The notes beneath the pieces were generated by a model. The model was not told where the DNA came from. It saw only the letters and a list, made by a program, of their open reading frames with translations, and did not search any database. DNA of 49,534 nt from UBA1014 sp964344035. GTDB lineage: Bacteria; SAR324; NAC60-12. The DNA is taken from positions 1 to 49,534 of the forward strand of contig CAYFLK010000024.1 of NCBI GenBank assembly GCA_964344035.1. The letters run 5' to 3'. The position numbers and the translations under genes are program-made. Shown here piece after piece: positions 35,732-45,026 of this stretch (position 1 is its first letter; the number at the start of each line of letters is the position of its first letter).

Positions 35732-36604
35732 TCAGCCGGAATTTATTCTATTTGAAACGACCATGATATAAGTTTGAAAGATTTCAGGATCTCTTTTTTT
35801 TAATTTCCTCCGCAAGCTGATCATTTCATCATAATTCCTCTTTATTCTCATTTTTTCCGCTCGCAGAAGTAAAGTATATATTTCACATGGGTTTTTATGA
35901 TCAGGGTCAGTTGGATTTATATTATAGATGCCAAGGTCAGGCATTCCGCATTCAATCCATACATATATCGGGGCCAGAAATGGACCGGCCTCATCACTCA
36001 TGCGCTCAAACTCCTTGTCAGGCAGCTGGGCGACTGAGACCTCCCGTGGAGCAATCAGCAGTGCTTTTACATAATTTATTCTTGCCTGAAATTTGTTTCC
36101 TGCATGCCAATGTGCGTCTCCGTACAATGCTGACAGTTTTGCGCAGTTTTTTTTGTGGAGTAAAAGATTTTCAAATGCAGGCAAGGCCTTGTTGTAATCT
36201 TCAAGTTCAATTAAAACCCTGCCAAGGCAAAGATCTGAACCAGTGAACATGTTTGTGTCGATTCTTTCAATATCAACGGCCAACCGGTTTAACAGGGATC
36301 GTCGAAATGCCCAAGGTTTGCCCATTTCATCAAAAGGGAAACAGATGATTTTACTCCAAAGATAATCGCATCCTTCTTCGCCGCCGGTTAGCAGGTATTC
36401 ACGGAAAATCTTTTCCCAGTATTCACTAAGCGCCAATCCATGCTTCGCCCGTTCATTTTCAGTGTTCTCACTGAGATTTTTCCGGAAAAGCCTTATGGCT
36501 TCCTCAAAATTTAAATTCTCAAGCGCCATGTAACCTTTCCCCGCTGTTACATTGTCTTGGGCAAAAAGGTCTAGCTGCTCGTATTGAAGTAATTCGTCAG
36601 CCAT
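35732..36604 (-). CDS. TPR-like cytoplasmic protein embedded in the ABC transporter operon
   Basis: The 290-residue protein has no signal peptide. It shows helical repeats of tetratricopeptide type (GYMALENLNFEEAIRLFRKNLSENTENERAKHGLALSEYW and LGRVLIELEDYNKALPAFENLLLHKKNCAKLSALYGDAHWHAGNKFQARINYVKAL, cited by position about 25-70 and 125-185). Similar proteins of unknown role have a conserved acidic loop (GGEEGCDYLW). The gene sits between permease and ATPase genes with gaps of about 115 and 80 bases. It looks more AT-rich than its neighbours, which suggests insertion into an existing transporter operon. Confidence 0.8.
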   Translation of the reverse strand: MADELLQYEQLDLFAQDNVTAGKGYMALENLNFEEAIRLFRKNLSENTENERAKHGLALSEYWEKIFREYLLTGGEEGCDYLWSKIICFPFDEMGKPWAFRRSLLNRLAVDIERIDTNMFTGSDLCLGRVLIELEDYNKALPAFENLLLHKKNCAKLSALYGDAHWHAGNKFQARINYVKALLIAPREVSVAQLPDKEFERMSDEAGPFLAPIYVWIECGMPDLGIYNINPTDPDHKNPCEIYTLLLRAEKMRIKRNYDEMISLRRKLKKRDPEIFQTYIMVVSNRINSG

Positions 36605-36718
36605 TTAACCCTACAACTATCTATAGCATATAATGCTGAAAATATTGCTGTTTGTTATTTCGTCAAAAGTGCAAGGATAATAAATTCAATTGGTTAAACA
36701 ATAAGTATCGTTGCAGGA

Positions 36719-37870
36719 TTAGTCCTTCAATGACTGTTCACGCAACCCATCGGCAAGGAAGTTTAAACCCAGCACCAGCGAGGCGATGGCAATGGTTTGG
36801 GGGAGTACAATAGTAGGTACGATGCGAATGAACTGACGGGTCTGGTTGATCATCGATCCCCAATCCGGACTTTCCGGCGCCAGCCCGAGTCCGAAAAATC
36901 CCAGTGTCCCAAGCAGGATTGTGGTGTAGCCGATACGCAGGCAGGCGTCAACAATCAGGGGCCCGCGCACGTTGGGCAGGATTTCCCACATCATGACATA
37001 CGATGGGCTTTCGCCCCGCGTCCGTGCAGCCGCCACGTAATCTCGTGTGAGGATGTCCATGGTAAGCCCGCGTACGATTCGGAATACACCCGGTGAACTG
37101 GCAAAAACAACCGCGGCAAATATATTCAGTTCATTCGGGTCCATGTGAACCAGTCCCAGGGGATCGGCGTCCAAAACCAGTCCGGAGTAGAGCCATCCTC
37201 CTGTCAATGCAGTAATCACAAGCAGAACAAAAAGAAGAACCCGGCGCTGCTGAAACCGGCTGTAGACAAAGACTACAACAAAGGCGATTGGAAAGAGAAA
37301 AAAAACACCCGCCATGATGTTGGGAAGAATTGTTTCCCTCACTCCCGGAGTAACAAGGATGTAGAAGAGCACAATCACAGGGAAGGAGAGAATCAGGTTG
37401 GCCGTGAAGGAAAGCAGGGTGTCGATCTTTCCTCCGCGGTATCCCGCGGGCAGGCCAAGCAAGATTCCCACGGCATAAGCTACCAGGGTCGCTGCCGGTG
37501 CGATGATAAGGACAAACCGGCTGCCGTAAACCATGCGGCTGAACAAATCACGTCCGAGGTTGTCTGCCCCGAAAAAAAACGCCATGCCACTTTCGGCTTC
37601 AACCACTCCGGGGGCTTTGCGTTTGATCAGGTAAAACTGCTGCAGCGGATCAAAGGGCGCGACTACATCCGCAAATAAAGCTGTCAGCACCCAGAACATG
37701 ACAATGACAAGGCCCAATGTTCCCAAAGGGCTTTCCAGCAGGTGCCCGAAAACCCCGAGCCTCGAGCGGCTTGCGTACCCCAATACAAGAATCAGCGACA
37801 GTCCAATCCACACCGGCCAGAACTGCCGGAATACATGAAACCAGATTTCTCCCGTGCTGATGAATTCCAT
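36719..37870 (-). CDS. Peptide-type ABC transporter permease, DppC class
   Basis: The 383-residue permease from the ATG at 37870 is longer than the usual 290-300 residues because of an extra N-terminal helix and an enlarged central region (LFPIAFVVVFVYSRFQQRRVLLFVLL). Family features are FFGADNLGRDLFSRMVYGSR, the EAA loop DYVAAARTRGESPSYVMMWEILPN and FFGLGLAPESPDWGSMI. A GTG at 37888 would add six residues. It is the second permease of the same operon as the Tat-exported binding protein. Confidence 0.9.
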   Translation of the reverse strand: MEFISTGEIWFHVFRQFWPVWIGLSLILVLGYASRSRLGVFGHLLESPLGTLGLVIVMFWVLTALFADVVAPFDPLQQFYLIKRKAPGVVEAESGMAFFFGADNLGRDLFSRMVYGSRFVLIIAPAATLVAYAVGILLGLPAGYRGGKIDTLLSFTANLILSFPVIVLFYILVTPGVRETILPNIMAGVFFLFPIAFVVVFVYSRFQQRRVLLFVLLVITALTGGWLYSGLVLDADPLGLVHMDPNELNIFAAVVFASSPGVFRIVRGLTMDILTRDYVAAARTRGESPSYVMMWEILPNVRGPLIVDACLRIGYTTILLGTLGFFGLGLAPESPDWGSMINQTRQFIRIVPTIVLPQTIAIASLVLGLNFLADGLREQSLKD

Positions 37871-37969
37871 GATGGTTTGTCCTGTCACCAGTTCAGAACT
37901 GATGGGTGAAACGTTTTTTCATGCGAACGTCATGGCATTTTTCCCCCTTTCTCCCAGCTTCCAACACTT

Positions 37970-38905
37970 TCATTGTACTCTTATGCGTGGGTTGAGGAAT
38001 GCATAGCCGATGTCGGAAATAAGTTGGGTGCCGATGACGACAACCACGGAGACAAGAGAACATGCGAGCAGAAGGTCAATGTCGTTGTTGTCCGCGGCTT
38101 CCACCAGCATCCAGCCGAACCCTTTGTAATTGAACAATTTTTCTACTATCACCACACCTGTCAGCAGCCAGGGAAACTGCAGAAGTATAACCGTGAAAGG
38201 TGCGATTAATGCGTTTCGCAAGGCATGCTTGAGGACGATTGTGCGGAAAGGCAGTCCTTTCAGCGCCGCTGTGCGGATATACTGGGACGTCATCACCTCC
38301 GCCATGGAAGCGCGAGTCATACGGGCGATATAACCCATTCCGTAAAATGACATTGTCATCACCGGCAGGGTGAAATTTTCAAATGTGATTCCTCCCGCTC
38401 TGGATACTCCATTGAACCATCCAAGCCAGGAGGCAAATATCACGGTGAAAATAATGCCGCTGACATATTCCGGAGTGGCGGTTGTACTGATGGAAAAGAC
38501 TGAGAGTGAGCGGTCGAGCTTGGTCCCTTCACGCATTCCGCTGAGAATGCCGATGATCAAGGAGGTGGGAATCATGGTGACCAGCACCCAGAACGCTAGC
38601 GTCCCTGTGTATCCCAGTCTTTTCGGTAGTGCATCGTTGACGGGCATCCTGAAACGGGTGGAGTAGCCGAAATCCCCACTGACAGCTCCAGTTATCCACT
38701 CACCGTAGCGGACGAAGAACGGGCGGTGGTAGCCATGTTTCCCCAGCCAACTGTCCACATCCTCACGGCTCATGCGGTTGTTGTTTTGTTCCAGTGCCAG
38801 CTTGCGCAGGTTCGGTTCCAGGTTTACGAGAGTGAAAACCACCAGCGACAGCGCCAACATAGACATTACCATGATAAATGTGCGCTGCAGTATGAAGCGG
38901 AGCAT
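37970..38905 (-). CDS. Peptide-type ABC transporter permease, DppB class
   Basis: The 311-residue permease has the N-terminal helix MLRFILQRTFIMVMSMLALSLVVF and a periplasmic loop with RMSREDVDSWLGKHGYHRPFFVRY. The core ends with the EAA region YIRTAALKGLPFRTIVLKHALRNA, GVVIVEKLFNYKGFGWMLVEA and the C-terminal LNPRIRVQ. It is the first permease after the binding-protein gene on the minus strand. The preceding 225-base gap shows no gene but contains GCGGGTTGGG (39017-39026) and its near-complement CCCAACCTGC (39099-39108). Confidence 0.92.
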   Translation of the reverse strand: MLRFILQRTFIMVMSMLALSLVVFTLVNLEPNLRKLALEQNNNRMSREDVDSWLGKHGYHRPFFVRYGEWITGAVSGDFGYSTRFRMPVNDALPKRLGYTGTLAFWVLVTMIPTSLIIGILSGMREGTKLDRSLSVFSISTTATPEYVSGIIFTVIFASWLGWFNGVSRAGGITFENFTLPVMTMSFYGMGYIARMTRASMAEVMTSQYIRTAALKGLPFRTIVLKHALRNALIAPFTVILLQFPWLLTGVVIVEKLFNYKGFGWMLVEAADNNDIDLLLACSLVSVVVVIGTQLISDIGYAFLNPRIRVQ

Positions 38906-39130
38906 GGATGGATCAGATGAGAGAGGAAAGCGGACAAGACGAGCCCGCCCGCTTACTCAGTGCTGAGGAGCAAACAGAGTCTGCTCGAACAGCTTTTTAT
39001 GGTTTAGTGCGTCATTGCGGGTTGGGAAGAACGAAACATGAGAAGCATGTCCAGAAAGGTTGGCCCGTTCGGAGCACGTCCTCACCTTCGCACCTTTGCC
39101 CAACCTGCTTGATGGAAGGAAAACTCAACT

Positions 39131-40771
39131 TCAGCCGAGCCAGACCTCTTCGTAATGATGCTCAAAGGTTTGATGCATGCGCAATCCGTGAACCCCCGCA
39201 ACGGAGTGGTTGTAAAGCGAACGCCAGTAGGGCTGGATGATGATTCCGGAATCCTGAAGGATTTGCTCGAGGTCCTTCATCAGCGCACGACGCTTGTCTG
39301 TATCAGCGATTCCCATTGCTTCGTCCAGCTTTTTGTCAAACTCCGGATTGGAGTATGCGGTCTCATTCCAGGCGCCGATTGCGGAGGAATGATAAGCCAG
39401 CTTCAGCACTTGTACTCCAAGCGGACGCATATTCCAGTTGGTCGTGGAGAACTGGTACTGAACCCAGTTGTTCCAGAAGGAGGACCCGGGGATGACGGTT
39501 CGCTCGACCTTGATGCCTGCCTCGCGGAGTTGCCCGGCAATGGCGTCGGTCGTGTTGCGACGCCAGTCGTCATCTATGGAAATCAACTCGAACTCGCGGT
39601 TTTCAACTCCAGCCTCTTTCAGCAGTGCTTGTGCTTTGGCTCCATTTCGTGTGACGGCAGGCAGTTGATAGTATTCCGGATGCATGGGGCCGACGTGATG
39701 ATTTTCAGCCGCCTTCCCCAACCCGTTGTATCCCAATTCCAGGACAATGGAATTGTTTACGGCAAGTTGCATTGCGTTTCTCACCCGCTTGTCGTTATAA
39801 GGATAAGCACTTACGTTCATCCGGGCCACAACTGTTGCTGCTGTTACCACCTCGTTTTTATGCAGTCCCAAACCATCCAAAATTTCCACTGAATCGGCTG
39901 TTGTTCCGTAGTTTGCGTGTATCTCTCCCGACTCAAAAGCAGCAATTTCAGCCGCGGGATCAGTGCCGTAGTCGGTGTACTCGATGCCGTCCAGGTAGAC
40001 TTCTCCTCCCCACCAACCGGATTTGCGACGCTTAAGCTTGGCGCCCACACCGACCTCTATCGATACCAATTCGAACGGTCCGGTGCCTACAGGAAAAGAC
40101 TTGAGATCCCCGCCGCGTTTTTCGAAATCGCGATGAACAATCAGACCGGGATAGTCCGCAATGCCAGGAATGATGCTGATGTCCGGCTGTTTCAGATTCA
40201 GGCGTACCGTAAAATCATCAACTTTCACAATCGCACCCGTACGCGCTTTCTTGGTATCCGAATCTACCAGCGCTTCCATCCTGCTTGCCATCGAATTGCC
40301 TTCCACGGCGGCTTCGCACCAGCGGTTGATGTTGAAAACCACATCGTCTGCGTTGAATGCATCCCCGTTGTTCCACGTTACACCCTTGCGCACATGGAGG
40401 GTGTACTGAGTTGCGTCATCGTTGATCTCCCAACTCTCAAGCAGCATTCCCTTGAAGGTGAAATCGGAAGTGTAACGCACCAGCGGTTCACAAAACTGGC
40501 GGGCGACATTCCCCATTTCCGACCAGTCATAAATACGGGGGTCTTTGATGTCCTTGATATTCATGGACACTTTCAAAACACCGCCTTTCTTGCCGGCAGC
40601 TTTGACGGTTTTGGGAAAAGTAAGGCCGAGCATGCCGTAGGCCGCGGTTGCGGAAACTCCGAGTGCGCTGGCTGTGGCCAGGAACTCTCTCCTGCTGATG
40701 GTATCATCGCGCAAATCCTTTTTCAGCCTGGGCAGCAAAGGGTGGTTGCGCTTGAATTTATTCTTTTCCAT
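39131..40771 (-). CDS. Tat-exported ABC transporter substrate-binding protein (family 5)
   Basis: The 546-residue protein has a twin-arginine signal (TISRREFLATASALGVSATAA), unusual next to the Sec-type YejA, implying folding before export. The mature region has family 5 features such as HVRKGVTWNNGDAFNADDVVFNI, PVGTGPFELV and NDKRVRNAMQLAVNNS. The ATG at 40771 follows AGGAG, so an upstream in-frame start is rejected. The substrate is unknown. Family members bind peptides, nickel, opines or glycosides, and the neighbouring genes hint at a methylated or amino-acid-like compound. Confidence 0.92.
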   Translation of the reverse strand: MEKNKFKRNHPLLPRLKKDLRDDTISRREFLATASALGVSATAAYGMLGLTFPKTVKAAGKKGGVLKVSMNIKDIKDPRIYDWSEMGNVARQFCEPLVRYTSDFTFKGMLLESWEINDDATQYTLHVRKGVTWNNGDAFNADDVVFNINRWCEAAVEGNSMASRMEALVDSDTKKARTGAIVKVDDFTVRLNLKQPDISIIPGIADYPGLIVHRDFEKRGGDLKSFPVGTGPFELVSIEVGVGAKLKRRKSGWWGGEVYLDGIEYTDYGTDPAAEIAAFESGEIHANYGTTADSVEILDGLGLHKNEVVTAATVVARMNVSAYPYNDKRVRNAMQLAVNNSIVLELGYNGLGKAAENHHVGPMHPEYYQLPAVTRNGAKAQALLKEAGVENREFELISIDDDWRRNTTDAIAGQLREAGIKVERTVIPGSSFWNNWVQYQFSTTNWNMRPLGVQVLKLAYHSSAIGAWNETAYSNPEFDKKLDEAMGIADTDKRRALMKDLEQILQDSGIIIQPYWRSLYNHSVAGVHGLRMHQTFEHHYEEVWLG

Positions 40772-40925
40772 AACACTCCTTTTGAGAATGATGGGTTCGA
40801 AACTTGAAGTGAAGCACATGACTTTGAAGTCGCGGAGGGTTCACTTCGGTTAATGTTTGCGTCAGCGGGAATCGTTCCCTTGCTACAGGCCGCCGTTGAC
40901 GCGACGGCGCGGCCGCTTCAGGCCG

Positions 40926-40954
40926 AAACTAACAATCTTCACTACGGTTGTCAA
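40926..40954 (-). promoter_or_regulatory. Candidate promoter of the Tat-dependent ABC transporter operon
   Basis: On the minus strand TTGACA (40949-40954) is followed after 17 bases by TAGTTT (40926-40931), about 155 bases before the binding-protein start. The -35 is perfect and the -10 weak. The surrounding 40 bases are AT-rich, as expected for a promoter. Confidence 0.4.
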
Positions 40955-41013
40955 ATTACACAAATCGATAACAGTTTACAAAACGGTGACAAAACCAATT
41001 AACAGCCCGGAAT

Positions 41014-41913
41014 TCAGGCTTCCATTAGAGTATTTGGGGATACATATGGTTTTTCTTTGGGCGCGAACAAATTTTTCAGGAATAATTCACGATAACCCCG
41101 AATCAGGTAACCGTGATTTTGCAACAACAAATCTTCACGTTGTGCGCGAAATTGTGCCGGAAGTTTGTACCACGCCAAATCCGGATCGTTGTGATGCAAA
41201 GCATGATAATTATTGTAAAGGTATAGAATGCCGAGCAAAGATTCAGCTTCCAAAATAACGGTGCGTCCCTCGAAATCAGGATGACTCCTGTGTTCGGCAT
41301 AAGAGCGCATCAGCGTCAGCGAAATCCCCGGATAAGCGAACAACAACAGATATTCCTCAAACGGAATTCCGCAAACTCCGTAAACCCAACTCAATGTCAG
41401 TGCGACTCCGATAAAATGCCAAAGCCATGCGCTCAAGTTGCTCAGGTCGCCGCGCACAAAAAGCTCTGCCTCGTCTTTCAAAAAACAGGGAATCATCCAG
41501 AACGGATACAACAACAAGCGTCCACCGAGGGTGTGAAAAACCCAATACATGCTTTGCCGCCAACTGGCCAGGGTTTCCCAGTTTTCTGACAGCAAATAAT
41601 ACGACTCAGGATCACGCTCCGGATCAGTCAGATTTTTTTTGATGTGATGTTGAGTGTGGCTGTTTAGATAAAGGCGGAACGGCAAATACAAATCCAGGCT
41701 GGGCAGGACGAATAATTCATTCAAGTGCGCCGATGTTGTGGGGTGGTTGTGTGTGGCTTCGTGCCGCATTGAGCCGTACCACGCAACCACAAAACCGCCG
41801 AACACAAAAACCGCCCAACCCGGCAAACTGTGATAATGCCAAGTCAGCAAACCGAACAAAGTATAAACCAAGCCTCCTAACAAAAGGGTTTGCCATTCAA
41901 TGTTCAACCTCAT
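41014..41913 (-). CDS. Membrane fatty-acid-desaturase-family di-iron enzyme
   Basis: The 299-residue membrane protein has the three histidine boxes of the FA_desaturase superfamily: H51EATH55, H86TQHH90 and H237ALHH241, plus AEHRSH near 207-211. Two pairs of membrane helices are visible (about 10-45 and 160-200). Members desaturate or hydroxylate lipids, amino-acid derivatives or small amines. Its start overlaps the PhnD-like stop (ATGA), so it is tied to that gene and to mttB upstream. A role outside lipid metabolism, acting on a small betaine-like substrate, is inferred from context only. Confidence 0.87.
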   Translation of the reverse strand: MRLNIEWQTLLLGGLVYTLFGLLTWHYHSLPGWAVFVFGGFVVAWYGSMRHEATHNHPTTSAHLNELFVLPSLDLYLPFRLYLNSHTQHHIKKNLTDPERDPESYYLLSENWETLASWRQSMYWVFHTLGGRLLLYPFWMIPCFLKDEAELFVRGDLSNLSAWLWHFIGVALTLSWVYGVCGIPFEEYLLLFAYPGISLTLMRSYAEHRSHPDFEGRTVILEAESLLGILYLYNNYHALHHNDPDLAWYKLPAQFRAQREDLLLQNHGYLIRGYRELFLKNLFAPKEKPYVSPNTLMEA

Positions 41914-42695
41914 AAGTCCTCTACTGCTTCGTGTTCCATTCTCAAAATACAGTCATAGGCGTTTCCTGGAAGCACAAGCACATCAGTCAGGAATAATTGT
42001 GACGCCTCCCTTTTTAATTCCGGTTTTTCAAAAAACATTCGCAAAGCTGTACGGAACATTTTCAAACGTTTTGGCGTAATCCCTTGTTCAGTTACAAAAG
42101 GGGGGGCAGGAGCAGGAGGGGTTAGTTCTAAAATCCTCACTTTCTCCAAAGTCTCGGGCGCATAACGCTCAAGCAAACTCCAGGTTAAGCAGTCGATTGA
42201 GGCTAAGTCTGACTGCTTGTTTGAAACAGCGAACAGGCTTTTGCGATGTCCGCCACTGACGCTTACCTTTCTGAAAAACGGTTTTCCTTCGCTCAACGGA
42301 GAAATCATTGATCGCAAAATATTGTAGCCCGAGTGGGAATCTCTTGAATTGATAACAACCCTGCTGTCTCGTGCCTCAGCGAGTTCTTCCCACTTGCAAT
42401 CCCGATGCACCGCAATCACACTGCTGTATTCCGGCCCGCTGAATAAAGGCGTGCGGTACACAGGAGTCGCAAGCACCTGAAAACGTCCGGAAAATTCATG
42501 TGTCAACGGATAACCGCAAACCTGTCCAAAAAAAAGTGGTTTTCGATAAACATCTTCACCTCGCAACAAAGCATCTGGAACGCTTTGAAAACCTACTTCC
42601 CGGAATGCGTGTGCAAACCCTTTCCATAGCGCGTCTGTTTGTTCGCGTGCTTCCGGAAGATCGTAAAGCGGAATCGCGGCGTATACTGACTCCAT
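41910..42695 (-). CDS. PhnD/SsuA-like solute-binding fold protein lacking a signal peptide
   Basis: The 261-residue protein resembles phosphonate/phosphite-type binding proteins (PLFFGQVCGYPLTH, LATPVYRTPLFSGPEYSSVIAVHRDC, DSHSGYNILRSMI, SGGHRKSLFAVSNKQSDLASIDCLTWSLL). It starts directly with the mature fold (MESVYAAIPLYDLP) and has no export signal. No cognate permease or ATPase is adjacent. It lies 6 bases after mttB and overlaps the desaturase gene. A cytoplasmic ligand-binding, carrier or sensor role is possible. Confidence 0.82.
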   Translation of the reverse strand: MESVYAAIPLYDLPEAREQTDALWKGFAHAFREVGFQSVPDALLRGEDVYRKPLFFGQVCGYPLTHEFSGRFQVLATPVYRTPLFSGPEYSSVIAVHRDCKWEELAEARDSRVVINSRDSHSGYNILRSMISPLSEGKPFFRKVSVSGGHRKSLFAVSNKQSDLASIDCLTWSLLERYAPETLEKVRILELTPPAPAPPFVTEQGITPKRLKMFRTALRMFFEKPELKREASQLFLTDVLVLPGNAYDCILRMEHEAVEDL

Positions 42696-42701
42696 TTCCG
42701 G

Positions 42702-44231
42702 CTAAACATCAATTCCCGGGTTTTCTTTGCGTTTCATGACAAACGCCGACAACTCTTCACGACGAGACTGGTCCAACGGCGGTGGTTGATAATCCGCTAG
42801 AGCCTGCTTCCAAATACGGTTGGCGCGTTGTGCAGTATCGAGACTGCCGTTTTCCGTCCATTGGCCGAAGTTGCTCCAATCGGATAGAATCGGCGGATAA
42901 AAAGCGTTTTCATAGCGTGCCAGCGTGTGCTCGGCGCCGAAAAAATGCCCGCCATGTCCCACGTCCTCAATTGCTTCATAGGCCAGTTCAGATTGATTGA
43001 CCTGCATCGGATTAAGAAACTGGGTCATCATTTGCAGCAATTCCACATCAACAACCACTTTTTCAAAAGAGATGCACAATCCGCCTTCCAACCATCCCGC
43101 ACAGTGTTTAATCAAATTCGTGTGTCCGAGCACCGCTGGCCATAGCGACATCATCGACTCATAACCTGATTGTGCGTCCACCGTATTACAAGCATTTACG
43201 TTTGAAGAACGGTAAGGGATTTTATAACGCCTAGCCAGTTGCGCACCGGCCAGAACTGTCTGCGCGTATTCCGGGGTCCCAAAAGCCGGTGCGCCGGATT
43301 TCATATCCACATTGGAAGTGAAACCGCCGTAAATCACCGGCGAACCGGGGGCTACCATCTGCGCAAAAGCGATGGCGGCCAGGGCTTCTGCGTTTTGCTG
43401 CGCCAGGGCGCCGGCAAGTGTAACCGGGGCCATTGCGCCTGAAAGAGTGAAGGGCGTGATGCAACTGCATTGACCGTTGCGCGCCAATTCCAGCAAGCCT
43501 TGCAGCATCGGTCCGTCGATCTGAAGCGGCGAATTTGTGTTGATGGTGGAGATCAATGCCGAAAATTTACGCAGTTCCTCTCGTCTTTTCCCGTGTGCGA
43601 TGCAAACCATGTCAATTGCATCACTGATGCGCTGCCGTCCAAGCGCGTAGGCCGCAGGGGGTTTGTCCGTGAGCGTCAAAAGCGAATGAACGCAGTCCAA
43701 ATGCCTTGTGGCAGGAGGCAAATCCACCGGCTCGACAGGATAGCCCCCGTTAAGGTGGATGGCGTTAAAATACTGCGAAAGCCGGACAAGGTCCTCAAAA
43801 TCCTTGAAATTTCCTGCGCGTCTTCCACCATCCAAATCGGACGCATTAGGCATACTCGAGCCCATCGAATGTGATATCCAATTTCCGCCGATTTCCAAAC
43901 TGTGTGCCGGATTGCGTGCGTGAAGTTTGAACTGTTCGGGAGCTTTGGCCACAAATTCCTCTACCAATTCCGGGGGGAATTTCACCAACTGAGATGATTG
44001 TCCGACATGCGCGCCGTTTTTTTTGAGGACCTGAAGCGCATCATCATCCAGAAACACCATCCCCAGATCACGAAGAATTTTCAGACTTGCCTGATGAATA
44101 TCCTCAATCTGATCCGTGCTGAGCACTTCCACAGACGGAAGATGATTGCGTGCTTGAATCCAGGGTTTCTGCTGGATGCCGGCAATGCTACGTGAATGAG
44201 TTTTTCCCCGTCGTTTTCTTTCTCTAGTCAC
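42702..44231 (-). CDS. MttB-family methyltransferase, non-pyrrolysine type
   Basis: Homologues of trimethylamine methyltransferase MttB transfer a methyl group from a quaternary or tertiary amine to a corrinoid protein. MtgB, for example, demethylates glycine betaine. The roughly 509-residue product has the family blocks IAGIQQKPW, EDIHQASLKILRDLGM, GNWISHSMGSSMPNASDLDGGRR-like region, FTLSGAMAPVTLAGALAQQNAEALA and YGGFTSNVDMKSGAPAFGTPEYA. There is no in-frame TAG, so it lacks pyrrolysine. A GTG start at 44231 fits homologues, and a TTG at 44276 would add 15 residues. No corrinoid protein gene is seen in the window. Confidence 0.88.
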   Translation of the reverse strand: MTRERKRRGKTHSRSIAGIQQKPWIQARNHLPSVEVLSTDQIEDIHQASLKILRDLGMVFLDDDALQVLKKNGAHVGQSSQLVKFPPELVEEFVAKAPEQFKLHARNPAHSLEIGGNWISHSMGSSMPNASDLDGGRRAGNFKDFEDLVRLSQYFNAIHLNGGYPVEPVDLPPATRHLDCVHSLLTLTDKPPAAYALGRQRISDAIDMVCIAHGKRREELRKFSALISTINTNSPLQIDGPMLQGLLELARNGQCSCITPFTLSGAMAPVTLAGALAQQNAEALAAIAFAQMVAPGSPVIYGGFTSNVDMKSGAPAFGTPEYAQTVLAGAQLARRYKIPYRSSNVNACNTVDAQSGYESMMSLWPAVLGHTNLIKHCAGWLEGGLCISFEKVVVDVELLQMMTQFLNPMQVNQSELAYEAIEDVGHGGHFFGAEHTLARYENAFYPPILSDWSNFGQWTENGSLDTAQRANRIWKQALADYQPPPLDQSRREELSAFVMKRKENPGIDV

Positions 44232-44291
44232 TTTAAATAAATACGGTTTTTTTATATTACCCTTGAAATACAGCAATTATTTTCATGGCAG

Positions 44292-44966
44292 TTAATTTTT
44301 CAAAGGCAAAGCGGCGACAATATGTACTCGTGGTTGTTCTCCGCCATTAATTGCTGTGTGATAGCCTCGTGTGTCGGTAAAATAAACTGAACCGTCTGCC
44401 GGTAAATGAGTGACATAATGATTCACCACAAAAAGCGATCCCGGATTGGTGATGATCGGGATGTGAAGTCGCGGTTCAGGATCACGGTGCCATGAATTGC
44501 AGGTCAAAGGTTCTTTTAACAACACACGTATTCTTCCGATCGGGAAACGCCGGGTCAACTGCTGATGCAGAGTTTCAAAATAAGTCCCTTCAAACTCCGG
44601 ACACAGCTCCGAAAATGCAAATTCGTCAACCAGCTCATCACGAACCACTTCCTTGTATGTTTCATCAGGGCGTAAATAGTAACGGCCAATCAAATCAGTC
44701 TCTGTGCTTGATCTCATGCCAAGACGACGGGTTATAGGAATTACGCCAAAACCCTGGCCAAGATCTACAAGATGTTTTTGCGCGTCATCCAGTGCTTGAC
44801 GCAATTTGATGATGTCAAAACTAATCTTCAATTTCCGGATTCCCGGCCCGGGAAAAAATCCTGCCACTGTGTCAGTGACCAGATTTTCAACCAGCCATGA
44901 TTTCATTAATTCCTGATCCTGTTCTATACCATCAAATTGCTCTGGTAACGATGTATCCTTATTCAT
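44292..44966 (-). CDS. Aspartyl/asparaginyl beta-hydroxylase-like 2OG-Fe(II) dioxygenase
   Basis: The 224-residue protein carries the AspH-type iron and 2-oxoglutarate motif in its C-terminal half: SWHRDPEPRLHIPIITN (H160, D162), then DTRGYHTAINGG (H203) and PRVHIV (R213, expected 2OG carboxylate contact). The N-terminal half is helical and unassigned. Substrates in this family include peptides, amino acids and small molecules. It lies about 60 bases on each side from dddP and mttB, in the same orientation. Hydroxylation of an osmolyte or of a neighbouring protein is speculative. Confidence 0.8.
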   Translation of the reverse strand: MNKDTSLPEQFDGIEQDQELMKSWLVENLVTDTVAGFFPGPGIRKLKISFDIIKLRQALDDAQKHLVDLGQGFGVIPITRRLGMRSSTETDLIGRYYLRPDETYKEVVRDELVDEFAFSELCPEFEGTYFETLHQQLTRRFPIGRIRVLLKEPLTCNSWHRDPEPRLHIPIITNPGSLFVVNHYVTHLPADGSVYFTDTRGYHTAINGGEQPRVHIVAALPLKN

Positions 44967-45026
44967 TATTCAATATCCGATGTTGTTAATATAAATGAAA
45001 ATGAGATCATATTTCCTTTTTTTCAA

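Noticed and set aside
36719..38905. Assignment of the second ABC transporter to a specific substrate (dipeptide, nickel, opine)
   Set aside because: Family 5 transporters cannot be assigned a ligand from sequence alone, so no gene symbols were given.
39017..39108. Long-range inverted repeat between the binding-protein and permease genes as a terminator
   Set aside because: The 10-base arms are 72 bases apart with no T tract. It could be chance or a loose RNA fold, so it is not listed as a terminator.
42702..44231. Pyrrolysine-containing MttB
   Set aside because: No in-frame TAG codon occurs and no pyl genes are seen. The protein belongs with the non-Pyl MtgB-like group.
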